In this document: positions 36,771 to 49,990 of the stretch, in pieces
How positions within the stretch are numbered: the stretch's first letter is position 1
Layout: each line of letters opens with the position of its first letter
Source: Embiotoca jacksoni
Lineage: Eukaryota > Chordata > Actinopteri > Embiotocidae
Assembly (NCBI GenBank): GCA_022577435.1
Contig: JAKOON010000005.1
Span: 11,001,224 to 11,065,223, forward strand
Reading direction: 5' to 3'
Length of the DNA: 64,000 nt
Translations under genes and position numbers: made by a program
The notes under the pieces: generated by a model
What the model saw: only the letters and a program-made list of their open reading frames with translations
The model's database searches: none
What the model was told of the DNA's origin: nothing

Positions 36771-39150
36771 AGAGTCACAGCGTTTAATTCTGTGTCCTCA
36801 TTCTCCTCTGCTCAGACTGAACTTACATCTGCTTCTTCTGTCACCGTGTGTCTCCGCTGAATGAATATTATTAATGGATAAGCCCGCAGTTTGGACATGT
36901 CATGCCAAGGTATCCGCCCTGTTCATTATCACTCCGCAGCAGCAGTGGGTCACCTGGGAGTTCTCACTGTTCACATTCATTAAAAACTCTGCAGCGTCTT
37001 CACAGCAGAGACAACTGGGGGGAAAAAAATAAGAAAGATGGCTGTTAATTGAATAGCAGTTACGTCACTATTGTCTCAATCCTGATATACAACTTTAAAA
37101 AGCCAGCCGAACAGCTGTCCGTTTCATTTAATACAGTACCTTGCAAAAGGTTAAAGGCTTTACATTAATCATGCCAAATAGATGACTTGGGAGTTCTTGA
37201 ATTGGCTCCGGAAATAAAGGGAGCAATGCTGCAGGATTATAGCATGACATTGTGTAATCCTGTTTGAAGATAAAGTGTGAAATGCTCTTTGCTTCAAATG
37301 TGTAAGCTTATGGACTAGGCCAAATCTGGGATTAGATCAACACAATACATTTTGCTACTGACCATCCTACATATTAGAGCGATCAAATGTCTCTCAAAGG
37401 CAGACGGATAAAAAGTGGAAGTTCTGGGGGAAGAAGTGTGCTGAAACACCACAACATCAGATGAGACAAAGCAATTTGAAATGACAAAGGCTAAAAACAC
37501 TTTAGTTTGGAGCTGATTCCAATTTACAATATTTACATTAAGTGTGCCAAGGAGCAAAAGAAGATAACAAATTCAGCCAAAGGATTTTTACTAACAAAAC
37601 CAAACCAATCAAAAACAGCATGTCTCCAGAAAGACTGTTAACTTTGTACAGAAATCACTTGTGTGTGCACATCATGAAAGCTGCATGATGCTGTTACAGT
37701 GCAGTCGTCAAACCACAGTATGTCTTCCCTGATGCTTATAGTCCTCTCTGATGTCAGGGACTGGATGGCTGGATTTCAATCTGACCATTAATGTCTATTA
37801 CTAAAAAAAAAAAAGGATTGTAGGATTCAGTAACTTAGATTCATTATCCCGTTCGTTAGCAGCAACCTAACAGTAAAAACTCTCCTCAACTGCGTGTTTT
37901 TACTTTACTCAATGATGCACATTACGCTTCATGACTCATTGTGGGCTCAGGCGTGCACCATGTGAGACACGATGTCCTGCCTTTTGAATCAGGCCCAGGG
38001 ACGTTGATATTATGTTATCCTTCTCTGAACTGTCTAATGCCTCTCTGAACTGTCTATAATGATGAAAAATACAAAATAACACAAAAACCTGCCAGACCCC
38101 AGAGCAGGCTAACCAAGAAAAATGAACGTCTTTTACTGACTGACCGATTCCCTGTTGTTGAAGCATGCTCAAGGTGAGCTGTGCTGCAGGCTTGCTTAAC
38201 AAGTGCACCCAGATCTCTCATGTTTTTCTAGTGAGGGCAGTGAATAATTGATTCTTGCATATTTTGTTGAATTTGTTTCCCTGCAAATAAACAATAATTG
38301 GGTGTATGGTGAAGTCACACAGGTGCTTATGAGTGAAAGGATGCCGACATTAACTGCAGCATTGTTTTTTGCTGGCTACTGATGGCTTTGATCCTTTTCT
38401 TTTTCAGTGTACTGTATATTACATCAAATCAGAGTTCAAAAGGTTGCAGAGCCTACTATATGTACGACTCAATATTTCATTACCCAGCATCCTGAAAATA
38501 AAAACTTCCTTAAATGAGGACACATCCTCCCACACGACATGAAAACAGTTCCGGTGCTTTTTATTTATGAACAAAAAGTCAAGGGCGAAAGGCTTCACTT
38601 TGTCACCGTGTCTCTCTGCAGTCTGGCTGTTTGACTTTGTGTTAAAAATGCGTACAAGAGGAAAATTGCAAATGGAAACCGCATTTCTCAGAAAACACTC
38701 TTTTCAGTCAGTGTTTTCAGCCCGCTCAAGGTCTCCTTTCGTTTGTTACATTCATACACACTTGCAAACATCAATATGAAAAAGGTAAGAGTCGAGTGAT
38801 CTACAAAACAATCACAGAGAAAACTGTCTTGTTGAATATTGTCATTGTTCCAGATTAAAACAAATGAACAAAGACTACAAGAACACCCAGCAATATAACG
38901 TAATTCAAAGAAATGCCAAAACAAACTAGTCTCAAAAAGAGATTCAAATACATTATATTGGATTGCATTATTGCATAGGCTATTCTACAGTATTGTCAAC
39001 GTCCTGAATTTTAGTCTCTGAGCTCTCGTTGGGCAGCAGTGAGGACCTCTGTGAAGGACACCAGCCTGGAGATGTTCAGGTGTGTGTCCTTGGTGCAGCT
39101 CCATTGGACGCTGACAACCCTGGCAGCTTCTTTGTTTGTGCGGGCCAAAG
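36771..39150. other. Intergenic, no gene supported
   Basis: Probable promoter and 5' UTR of the GPCR adjoin 36771. The rest is AT-rich with only short chance frames. On the minus strand AATAAA (38560-38565) could serve the parietopsin transcript, about 590 bases past its stop. Confidence 0.5.
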
Positions 39151-40815
39151 TCACAGCGGCAACACTTTGCTGTGCGTGTTGATGCTCCTCCCTAAGGAAG
39201 GCAGCCGGCTGCACCTGTTCAAGGAGCGCATGTGGATGCTGACAGTGGCGGGCCCGTGAGGGATGTAGCGGCCGCACGACAACAGCTCCAGAGCGCCATC
39301 ACGGAACTGGCGGATAAACACATTGTCAGGAAATATAAGCAATAATTTCACAAGCAATTAACATGAATTTCCTATCTTCGATTCAACTGAAGATCCACAT
39401 TTTGGCAGCTCACCTGTTTGTTGGACAGAAAGTAGATGATGGGGTTGTAAACAGGGCTGGTCTTGGCAAAGTACATGGGAGTGGTGGCGAGCAGCGGAGG
39501 GATGTACAGCTCTGGATCCACAACCACCACCACTGACAGAGCCGTGTAGGGCAGCCAGCAAATGAAAAAAGCTATAATCATGGCCAGGACCATGCTGATG
39601 GCGTGATCATTCTCCTTCTTGCTGGAGCGCCCACCCTGCAGCTCCACACTCCGGTTCAGCTGGTAAAAAGTACATTTGGACCCACAATCAAAGCCAATAA
39701 CTGCTCTTTAGTGTGTACGTGATAGACTGCAGTCAGACAGGGATGGATGAAAAAGTACAATAAAAGTGTAGAAGCCCAGTGTGAGCCCACCTTATTCATG
39801 GCTGTCAGCACCCTGAAGTAGCAATAGACGATGATAGCAACCGGCAGGATGAAGCAGAGGAGTGTATAGAGGAGGAGGTAGCTGTAGTTGCTCCAAGATC
39901 TCTCCTCCCAGGCCAGAGAGCAGGACGTCTGGACACCCTCAGGTCCGTACGAGCTCCAGCCGAACAGCGGAGCGACGGCCCAAAACAGGCAGAAGCTCCA
40001 GACAAACAGGAGCCCCATGACGCTCCTCCGCATGCTCAGCTTAAAACCAGCTTTTGGCTTGCACACCACATTGTACCGCTCGTAGGCAAGAAGGGTGAGA
40101 GTGCAGAGAGAAACCAGACCTGGGAGAGAGGGGCAAATCAACATGTTTGAGAAAAGAAAAATAAACTTTACTCAGAGAACTTTTTTTTCTTTTTCATGAC
40201 CTCTCAAGAGGTCCCAGAGGTCATTGACAAGAGAGAAAACTCTATCCACTGAGAAGACTGTGACAGTGCTCGAAAGCTATTGAAAAGCTTGAGTTAGTTA
40301 ACAATATCTTTGTTGTACTAAACTGTCAACTTAATGAAAGTTTCAAGGAGGAAACAAATGGGAAAACGATCTCCCAGAAGATAATTTAAAACTACAGTTA
40401 ATCAAAGTGAAGGAAAAGTCAGAGTCCTCCTGGGCATTAAGTCATAAAAAAAAACAACTCCCCTCTCATATTCAGACTTACCAAAATAATTGACCGCAAA
40501 GCCTTGAAACACACACGCTCCATGGCCGATGAAGAAGGAGCCGTGGTAGTTTGTGATGGTGACGACCAGGGAGCCGCACAGGCTGATCATGAGGTCAGAC
40601 ACAGCGAGGCTCAGGATGAAAATGTTCATGGGCTGCAGGAGAGACGGATTCCTCAGCATCACGGTTATGACGAGCCCGTTGTTGAAGACTGACAGCACTG
40701 TGGTGATGAACATGAGGAAGGAGAGTATGCTGTAGCCCACCCGGGGGAAGATGGTGGGCGCTGCAGTTACCAGCTCGGAGTGGATGGATGGAGGAGGAGG
40801 AGAGCTGCCGTCCAT
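39151..40815 (-). CDS. parietopsin: Parietopsin, non-visual opsin of pineal/parietal organs
   Basis: Exons 40815-40482, 40119-39791, 39659-39414 and 39306-39151; phases agree, 354 aa. A retinal-binding seven-TM receptor of the plasma membrane. Seen: disulfide Cys C101 and C178; Q104, the residue that is E113 in bovine rhodopsin; E172 at the E181 position; ERY at 124-126; CWLPY in TM6; Schiff-base K287 (AKTSPVYNPIIY). Gln113 with Glu181 and the block GWSSYGPEGVQTSC fit parietopsin as I remember it, not rhodopsin, parapinopsin, encephalopsin or TMT opsin. The start is M at 40815, placing about 25 residues before TM1; an upstream in-frame ATG at 40905 would add 30 residues. The C-tail reading frame is uncertain (see findings). 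Confidence 0.87.
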
Positions 40816-40905
40816 GGTGCCCAAATGATCCAGCTCCGGGGAAGCTACTGTGAGGCCAGAGACGCAACCCGCATACATTCTGTTTAGCTCAGCAGCCCAC
40901 GTCAT

Positions 40906-41986
40906 CGATTTTTATCATTCCTGATCCCTGTCGAACCACTCGGCTTTTCTTATTTTCCAAGATCTCAGATTGTGCACCTGTCAGATGGAGAAAGCCCCAA
41001 ATGTAATACGGGAAATTGGTTGGTAACACGATTTGGGGGGGATTAATCCCAATAAACCCACTGCGATAATTGTAAGTGGAAATTGGAGTGGTTATTAACA
41101 AGAGATCAATTAGTGCTCCAAATGTATTTTCAAATTATGAAACCTTTAGTTGTTTATATGGCCAATAATATAAAATAAACAAAAAATAGCACAGAAGCAG
41201 ACATTCAATAAACATACCTGCTAATTAAATCTAATTGCAGCAGTTATCATACAAAACATGTTGCTTTAAATGAAGGACAGAAGCACTGGTATACGATCAG
41301 GCCTTCACTATTTTAATAAATACAGAAATGAAAGGTAAAACTGCACTTCCTCAACACATTTTAAACTACAGAGACAGAAATAAACTGAGGTCTTGGTTGT
41401 GGCTGCTCTTATTTCCCTTTTTTTTTTTAAATAGATTTCAGCTTATGTAACAATTACAAGCCTTCTTTACAGCACGTGAAAACATGTCAACTAATTCCTG
41501 CAAACCATAAAAACTCACTGCTGCTTCTTTGACAGATCAAATAGCAGCATTCATGCTAAATATAGCAATGATGCTCCATTTTTTTTTCTGGAGAAATATC
41601 AATATTTCTCATCTGCTAAAAATCTGATGTATAGGCTGTGTGTATGAAAAGGGCTAAAAACTATTATATTCAAAGGTCTCAGAACATCAAAGTGAAACGT
41701 GTGCAACAATGCGCAGCGCATAATGACATTAACCGAGATGCTGGCTGGCAAAATTTGAAAAAGCTTCATTACCATAAATTACATCTAGCTATTACAAACA
41801 TATATCAATGCAGAGATGTGAACGACAGATGAAGGCAACGGAGTGTATGTGAACGTGAATTCTCCCCTGCAACAGATGCACAGGACAAAAGGCAAAAACA
41901 ATTCAGAATACTGAATAACATGACAAACTTGATGTGTGACTGCCCCCTGCTGTTCAGACTGGGTAAAATACATCTAGTTGTATAAT

Positions 41987-42063
<77 letters not shown>

Positions 42064-42308
42064 GAATTCTTTGAAAGGATAAATATGTAACTAGTTTAAA
42101 GCTTAGTAAACCTCAACAGTTTACACGATTGTTACCGCTTACACGTCATTTAAATATGACGTGTTTTCTAAAATACTATTTCTCATTACAAAATAAAGTT
42201 GAGCGGAGATGATTCAGTCACAGTCTTTCTTCCCCCTCTGATCAGTCTCTGCTCTGTCCCTGAGAGGCAGGAGAGGAGACGCTCAAGCCAGCAGGATTGT
42301 ATTCGGGA
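40906..42308. other. Intergenic between parietopsin and nt5dc3
   Basis: Both flanking genes are on the minus strand, so this holds the parietopsin upstream region and the nt5dc3 3' UTR. No coding sequence. It contains a (TC)n(AC)n microsatellite and an inverted repeat at 42141-42164. Confidence 0.6.
41993..42062. repeat. (TC)n then (AC)n compound microsatellite
   Basis: About 26 TC units (41993-42044) directly followed by about 9 AC units (42045-42062). Confidence 0.97.
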
Positions 42309-43338
42309 TCAGACGGGAGACTCGTGCTGCAGAGGAGTGCGGCGGGGGAAGAAGGTGTGCTGGAAGTCGTAGTTGAGCATGCAGCTGATGGAGGCCATGT
42401 AGATGTCAGCGAAGCGGGACAGTCGGCGTGAGAAGTAGGTGGGGTTGTGGTACGTCCGGAAGAGACTCCCGAACTGAGCATTGAAGATGTCCTTAGTCTG
42501 CGGCCTGCCGTGTAAACACAGGCCATTGAGATAGGGTTACGTCAGCTCCATAAGATCTTAGTAAATTATCCAAACTGCTTGTGTTTGCCAAAAGAATGAT
42601 CTTCATTACCTCATGCTTTCTCTCTCTCTGATCCACTCCTCGACTACAGCTCGAGATGCTGGATCCCTGTGCACCTGTTTGGAGGCGGTACGATACACAC
42701 AAGTTAGACACAAAAATGTGGGAACTGATGCAAAAAAAGGAGAAAGAAACAGCGCCGCACAGATAAACTAACACAAAAGCTGAATCTCCCGACCTGCATC
42801 TGCTCGATCAGTCCTGTCAGCGCCTGTAACCACGTCGTCATGTGCACGTACTGCTGCGTGTTCATGATCTTGATCTCCTTCCTCAGCTCAGGTATGATGG
42901 CGCCCGTCCTCCAGCCATGTTTCAGCGTTAGATCCTGTTGAGCAAAGGATCAGGAGATTCATATTGAACACGCGCTACTGTGCGCTGCGTGATCCGTCAA
43001 TGATTTCTGCCTGAAGGTTTGACTCATGGATCAATAAGCAGGAAATAAATATGCAAGCAATAATACACACAGGGGGAGTGAAACCATGAACAGGCTTTGT
43101 GGGATTAAGCATATCATTCAGTACAGCTTAAATGTGAGTGCATTATTGTTAGTTTACTACAATGTCACACTCATATTAATCACCAGTTCATCAGCAACAC
43201 AACAGTTGGACTGTGAAGTCGAAGTACTGTTGCTTACTCAGTCAAATTTGACAGCACTCACAGCCCAATACAGAATCGATGTAGTTGTGCAAATGAGAAG
43301 AAAATAGACTTGAAGCCTTAATCCCCTCCCCTCCCCCA

Positions 43339-43390
<52 letters not shown>

Positions 43391-46300
43391 CTGACTGCAG
43401 TTCTGCACCTAAAGCTTTAGTAAACACAGACCTGTCAGATGGCCACAACAAACATCTGAAAACACATCTGAAACACATCCTGAGTAGCGAGAACACTTTC
43501 TTTTACTCTGTGTAATTGAATCTACTCCTGGGTAACTCAGAGACGTGTCTGCTCCCACTTGCAGTAACGATCTCCTGCAGCCGGAGAGTCTGACTGCAGT
43601 CAGTGTAAACCACAAACGCCAAGTTCTATCTCTCTAAATGAGCAAGACAACATAATTGACTCCTGGCCGCCTGCCATCGACAAGGCAGCGTGCCAGAGAT
43701 GTAAACGCTGTCTTCTTATCACCCTATACAGCTGATCAAGCATGTATATGCGTGTATCCGAGGAGCTACAAAAAAAAAACACGACTCTATTAGCTTGTTT
43801 GATGCAGATGACGGACAGCTGCTGGGCTGGAGGTGTAAAAAGGTAAAATGAGGTGCGGTGATCCTCGTCAAAATGTCTGTCAACCAAACTTAATGCAGTG
43901 CTTCAGTAACTGGGCTTTAATGCAGCAAGTATTAGCTTCTCAGTACATGATTGTATTTCAGCCATTCACTCAGTTCTCTCTAAGCCTAACAGAGTAGTAA
44001 GACTGCAGTACAGATGAACTCGGTCGGGATCGGCCCTGTAAGTTCAGGGAAAACACACTTATCTTAAATGACATCTTAGATGAAGCATGGTCAGAGCAGT
44101 GCTCATATTCACAATATAATTTCTCATGCTGCAGTGCTGATAATGAATCCTTTGTTGTAAATATGTCTGAAAGCCGCTTACTGCCAAGTCGCTGTAGATG
44201 TGATCTCCGAAGTAGAGTACTTTGGATCCTCTCCAGCCGGTGAGTCGGAGGAACTCGTAAAGGTTTCCCTGCAGATCAAACACATACATAAAAAGAAAAG
44301 AATCAACCATGTGTTATATCACTGAGTGCACCCCGAGTAATTTATTAGACATATTAAACTGGCTTGTCTGGATCATTTCCTGGTACAGCACCTGTTTGTA
44401 GATCTGCCCTTTTTCCAGCTTGTGAATTCTGTCCCATAGCAACGCGCCTTTGTCCGTCACTCGCCTGAAAGGTCTGGGACAATATACAGACACATAAATC
44501 TGACCCACTTACAATACTGTCAGATCCAAAGAGGACATACAGTACAACTATGCACAGTGCAGCCATACTGTGCATGTTCATGATGCCCCCGAGTGGGATG
44601 TCCAAGGCATGACATGAAGACAGTATGAGCTGCATACAGAAGCATACTTACTTTCTCCTGTCGTTGAAGAAACTGGGTTTGTCGGCCTGAACAATAACAA
44701 CATCAAACAGGTCCCTCCAGTCCTTCCCTACGATGTAGGTCATTCCTCGGTTCCTGACGAGGACAAAGATTCAAAACTTCACTTGGTCAGCAACGTCCTA
44801 AATCTCGACATGAGGGTGCAATGACACTTGAGCTGAGGCCACAGCTATACAACAGCACTAATACTGTACAACCGTCATGTTTGAACTGGCTGTTCCACGT
44901 TAATTTGTAAATTAATTCAAGCTGCAAACTGAACTCTACAAGATTCTCAATATTTCCATTGGTGCATTTTAACATTTGTTTATTAAAACATTTAGGACAG
45001 TTGCAGTTTAAAATATTCATGAAATATAAACTTGGGAACTGAAAAATGTCAATGTGCATGCAGCCCCTTGTTGCCGTGACAACTCAACGTAACAAATTAG
45101 GAAACCATTTCTGTGTATTGGGCTCTGGAAAGCCTTCTGAGGTCGGATACGCACTGTTGGTCATTTTGAACAAACAACCCCGACTTCACAAGACTTCATA
45201 GTCAATGACTTACAAGGAATTACAAATGCTAGGCTGTTGATGTGTGTTTGCCCATCCATAAAAGTTGGTATATCATAATTAAACATCAGCACACCAACAA
45301 ATTGACATTTTCAAATTAATTGTGCCAACAAACACTTGTACTCTGTTTGCTCCCACTTACACGAAGTCAAAGGGGCTGTTGGTAATGAGGAACATCTTTT
45401 TTCCATGCTCTGACAGCTTCATCAGCACAGCGTGGCTTTGCTCACCGTAGCAAACGTATTTCTCTGGAAAGATGAGATAGTAGGGTCAGAGTGGGGGTTA
45501 ATGATTTGATCTGAGCGAAAAAAAAAAAAAACCTCTGCTTTTTATTGTTATATCAACACCTCGTTATGCCTAAATCATGTTTTTATTTCTGAGATATGTC
45601 CACATAATTTGTTTCATTAGCCCTGATGAAGTAATATAAATCAAAGAACATTACCAATATCCGCCTCCACAGCTCGGTACATAATGCCCTTGACGTGAAC
45701 ATCTCTAATAGCTTCCTGTGGAGAGGGAAAGTAAACAGCCCTCAGCCAGGAAGTCATGACTTCAGTGACATCATGTTAACATTCAGCTCCAACGCCAGCT
45801 TTGCTCTGTAAATAAACAGTTGACTTGGAAGCACAAAGAAAGTGCATCTCTGAATACAAATTCAATTTGAGGAAAGCAGCGCCTAGAGTTTCCTTTCTTT
45901 GGTGACACAGTGAGAAAGCTTTCGAATCAGCGAACGAGTGAATCGACTCCCCACTGAAAACCTGCACATTAAAAGGCAAACTTTGGCATTTTTCAACCCA
46001 GATTCATTCAAAAACAGACTCCAGGTTAAAAAAAAAAAAAAGAACTTTTAAATAAGTTTCCTTTTAAGGGAAACTTCGGGCATTTATTGTACACAAAGAA
46101 GGTCTGAAGCATAGAAAAGTCAAAGGGAAATAAAAGTTTAGAAATGATAAGATCAAAACTGCATCATAAAGCATACTTGGAAAGACAGAAAGATAAAAGA
46201 CGGTGTCCTTGAAAAGATACGAGAGCCATTTGTGAAACAGAGAGCGTGTGTGAGACAGCAATCTGTCAAAAACGCCGCAGCAACACACAGAATAGACGGG

Positions 46301-49300
46301 AGCAGCATGACAGCTGGCCTCTGAGGGAGAACACGGCACTGATTTCTCGCCGCTCTCCCTGTGAAGTAGTCGAGCCCCCAGAGAGCAGACGAGCTGCAGG
46401 CGAGCTTGATTGACTAAAATTAGACTCCGCTCTTCAGAGCTAAAATTAACATGGCTGGAGTATCACAGCACACTGCAAACAAGTAAATATGTTAACATTC
46501 ATATGCACGTGTGGTTAGTTTTCATGTGCTTACACACAGTGGGCCATGGGAGACGCAGCCAGGGAAAAGACGAGGACTGCTTAATCATCTCATTACAAAT
46601 TTACACAACACTGATCAAACCACGATAACAAAGCAGATCACCTTGACGTCTTTGTAGAGATGCACTGGCTCGTAGTCGATGTTGTGCTTCATGAAGAAGT
46701 CGTTGACACACGACAGGAGGGTCATCTCAGGCAAGGAGAAGATGTCCATGAACTGTTTCATGGTGTGGCCGTGTGAACTCTGCAGGACAGACATTATCAT
46801 CATTAAGTTATTGTTGCTTATTTTGATGTTAACATTTCCCGTGTTAAGAGTTGGATGTGACCATCACCTTGCCGTAGAAGTCACTCATGTTCTCCAGGGG
46901 GACGTGACAGCTTTCATACATGGCAATTACCTCCTCGTCAGGGACTGGATGGAGACCCCTGAATCAGAAACAAGAAACATCCCAAATCTTTAGACAATGA
47001 CAGAATTCAGAGAGCCTCATCTGTTGCTAACCCACAGAAAGGCTGTAAGATCTGTAGCCTGAAATGCATTTGGACATTATAGAGCTTTGAGCTGACGTGA
47101 AAAAGCGTTAATTTGACATTTTTCAACAGTGTTTTATTTATTTCCCACCACCCTGACGTGAGAAGCAACACAGTGCACAGATACCTGTATACAGTTCCCA
47201 ACTGGATGTAGTGGAAAGCATCTATCTTCATCAGCAGCGCCTGTTGCAAATCATTAAACATTCACAATGATCCTCACGTTGCGACATGTGCAAAATATTG
47301 TCAAAATTGTTTCTCTTAGTGAGACAAGAAAAACTTTTCTCACCTTCTGGACATCATAGTGAAGTCCCCGGACAGCAAAATTTGGAATATAATCGTACTT
47401 CCGCAGAGCCTCTGGATACTAACAAAATATAATAAAAAAATTAGTTTGAGGTTTTAAGTGACATCACAAGCATTAGATTGACTGAATTGTACAAAAAAAC
47501 TGAGCAACATCACTGAAGTAAACCACAAAGCTGAATCCACAATCAACCTATACAAGAAGAAATGCTCAAACACAGTCACAGCCCAGTTTGGAAGACGTCT
47601 GAGGGTTAGATGCTTCTCTGATTTTTTTTAACGACTAATTTATACAATAACAAACAAGGAACACACACGCACAGGGCTACACATGATCTTGTTTTGTATT
47701 TTTTTTTTTGTTACAGCAAACAAAAATTGAGTGATTAGTCTGAAGTGCCTGGTTGTAAAGAGTCGCGCACACACCCGGTGTTTGGAGATGAGGATGTCCC
47801 GTGCTATGTTGAAGATGAGGGTGTGGAGGTGGCGGGAGTAGAACGCCAGGGTGTAGTCGTAGTCGAAGCCGTAGATCTCTATGTCTTGCAGGCTCATCTC
47901 GTTGTTGGCAAATATGGTGTCTGGGTTGACGAAGCTGGTGGATATAACTGGGATCAAATTAGAGAGGAGAGAAAAACACCTCAGCTCATTTTGCAGTTTA
48001 CGTGAATTCGGGAATATCATACAGTATGTTGCATCTTGGGACAGGAGAACATCAGATAACAAAGTTTCTTGAAGGTGATGGATAAGTTGCTGACTGCACC
48101 GCAGGCCTGTCTATCAAACAGACATGCCCCCCAAAAATGCTGCTTTTTGAAGCCTAATTACTAATTAATTATGTGATTATTATAAGATAATAACACCCAC
48201 AAAACTAATAAGAAAGAGTGACTTCAGCAATCGAGACCATTACAACTCGCGGAAAATTTTTTATTGACTTTGTACTTCATGAGAAAAGTTAAATGGGAGT
48301 CGATGGAGCCAGAGACTTTTTGGAGCCAACATCTAGTGGCCCTTGATGCTACTGTTAAAAGGCACTTCCACATCGGTCTCGTTTTTTCTGACCGGAAGCC
48401 ATATCCACTTTTATATACAGGCTATGATTGCAACCAGCTGAACACCCTAGCATGCAGGAGAATCTACCATGGCCACAAAACAAAGTGTTTGGGTGATCAT
48501 TTCTGGGCCACGGTAGAGACATGGCAATGACACAGGCCAGACTCTTGTGAAAGTGGACCCACTGCCTATGCAGATATGAACAGCTCACTCTAAGGGAACA
48601 AAAACACAACTATTCTTAGTTTCAGGTGTTATAAACTAATGAAAACAAAGTTATGAATATGAAATTCCATTTCTGCCAATAGATCTTGTGCGATTCTGTG
48701 CTAGGTTATGTTTACAATAATACAACATACATATATGCCATATCATATTAATTATATATAGGTCGTATTATCAACTATTAATCCTAAGGGGTAGACGAAA
48801 GGCTGTGTTTGTGAATGAAGGTGTAGACAACAGGGTGTGGTTGTGAATGAAGGTGTAGACGAAAGGTTGTGAATGAAGGTGTAGACAAAAGGCTGTGTTT
48901 GTAAATGAGAGTGAGAGTACTGTGCCAAACCAAAAGGTCACAGGAGGGGGTCTGCAACTGTGGGGTCACATACTGTTGTTCTTTGAGGCATAAACAGGAA
49001 CAGACGGCTGTCTGGAGGACTCCAGGGTGTGAAGGAAGACAACCACCACCTCCTCCAACCAACAAAGGATACATCAATACACATGACTTTTTGGTGGAAG
49101 ACAACCACCACCTCCTCCAACCAACAAAGGATACATCAATACACATGACTTTTTGGTGTCTGGACTATAAGAAGACTGGGTGAGGGAAAGTCAGGAGCTC
49201 AGACTTCCTGAACTGACACATACTCTGTTGCGGTCAGTGAAACATAGTCTGGACCCAGAGCTCTGTAAAATGGTTATTCTGCTGCTGTTAAATAAATATC

Positions 49301-49990
49301 TTGGAGCCTGACATATTCTCCTATTGCCTCATTAAAGAACACGCAGGACTGGGGGCTGACACATTTTGGTTACTTTAGCAGGAGCCCAAGTCCAACAATC
49401 TCCCTAAATCCAACACACTGGTCCCAAAGTTGAATGAACCCTTCTCTGACACGTTCTCAACACATGCAGGACATTATAATCTTCACTGTGGATTAATTAC
49501 ATGGCTGTTCTATTGACTCGCATTATATTTGACCTATTTTCTATATACCGACATCTCAGCACATTGAAGACGGTACTTTTGATTTGGTGTTAAGGAGGTG
49601 GGCAAAAACAACAAGTACCACGAGGCTGTGGAGACATGAGTCGTGACAGGGTTATAAAGCGACAGCAGTTTTACCGCGTCGCTGCATCTTAATGAATGAA
49701 CAGCGCTCTTTACCGTCAGTCTGCCTCTTGGTCTCATTGTAAACAGCCCACAGCCTCTCCGTCGTGTCCTGGCCGTCTGAGGAGCTGCTGCGGACACATT
49801 CTGCGTAGGTCTTGGCTCCGGGCTGCCGGAACAAGAGTCGACCGACACCCCGAGGCACCGCACCGAAATCCCGTTTCCATAAGCGGGACCGGACCGGTCG
49901 GTGGTGCAAACCCTGTAAGACATGAGAGAACAAGTTCGCCCTCTGCAGGCAGTCTGTGAGCTTCAGGAGAGACAACGACATGGGCGCCAT
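42309..49990 (-). CDS. nt5dc3: 5'-nucleotidase domain-containing protein 3 (HAD family)
   Basis: Exons: 49990-49714, 47947-47775, 47418-47344, 47240-47185, 46958-46868, 46779-46642, 45715-45655, 45463-45361, 44753-44652, 44473-44392, 44268-44182, 42934-42794, 42674-42610, 42504-42309. All GT-AG with matching phases; 548 aa, which I recall as the human length too. Seen: HAD motif I FDYDYTL (120-126), motif II FLITNSP, and the motif III-IV region YFGDHIYSDL. Conserved blocks include DAFHYIQLGTVYR, MKQFMDIFSLPEMTLLSCVN, YEPVHLYKDVK and GWRTGAII. The N-terminus is Arg-rich with few acidic residues early, compatible with a mitochondrial presequence. NT5DC2 is the main alternative. A nucleotidase fold is clear, but substrate and activity are not established. 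Divergent from hsp90b1. Confidence 0.93.
43348..43389. repeat. (AC)n microsatellite in nt5dc3 intron
   Basis: Pure AC run after a short CT tract, in the 1.25-kb intron between coding exons 11 and 12 (42935-44181), which is otherwise featureless. Confidence 0.95.
48200..48425 (-). repeat. Interspersed repeat, copy B
   Basis: Reverse-complement homologue of 10543-10760, lying 37 kb away in inverted orientation. The two copies differ by scattered substitutions and small indels. Confidence 0.7.
48791..48910. repeat. Minisatellite, four gtagac-headed units
   Basis: Units start with gtagac at 48791, 48823, 48855 and 48881 (spacing 32, 32 and 26 bp), each holding ggctgtg or ggttgtg and gaatgaaggt. 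Confidence 0.85.
49035..49158. repeat. 62-bp tandem duplication
   Basis: Copies 49035-49096 and 49097-49158 are identical as read, starting gaagacaaccaccacc and ending gactttttggtg, suggesting recent duplication. Confidence 0.92.

Larger units (their letters stand above)
47948..49713 (-). other. nt5dc3 intron 1, repeat-rich
   Basis: Longest nt5dc3 intron (1766 bp). It contains interspersed repeat copy B, a 26-32 bp minisatellite, a 62-bp tandem duplication and an LTR-like stretch. Several open frames here are repeat artefacts. Confidence 0.8.

Noticed and set aside
48784..49183. Open frames of 92-120 aa on both strands
   Set aside because: They run through the minisatellite and the 62-bp duplication; the repeated peptide blocks reflect that.
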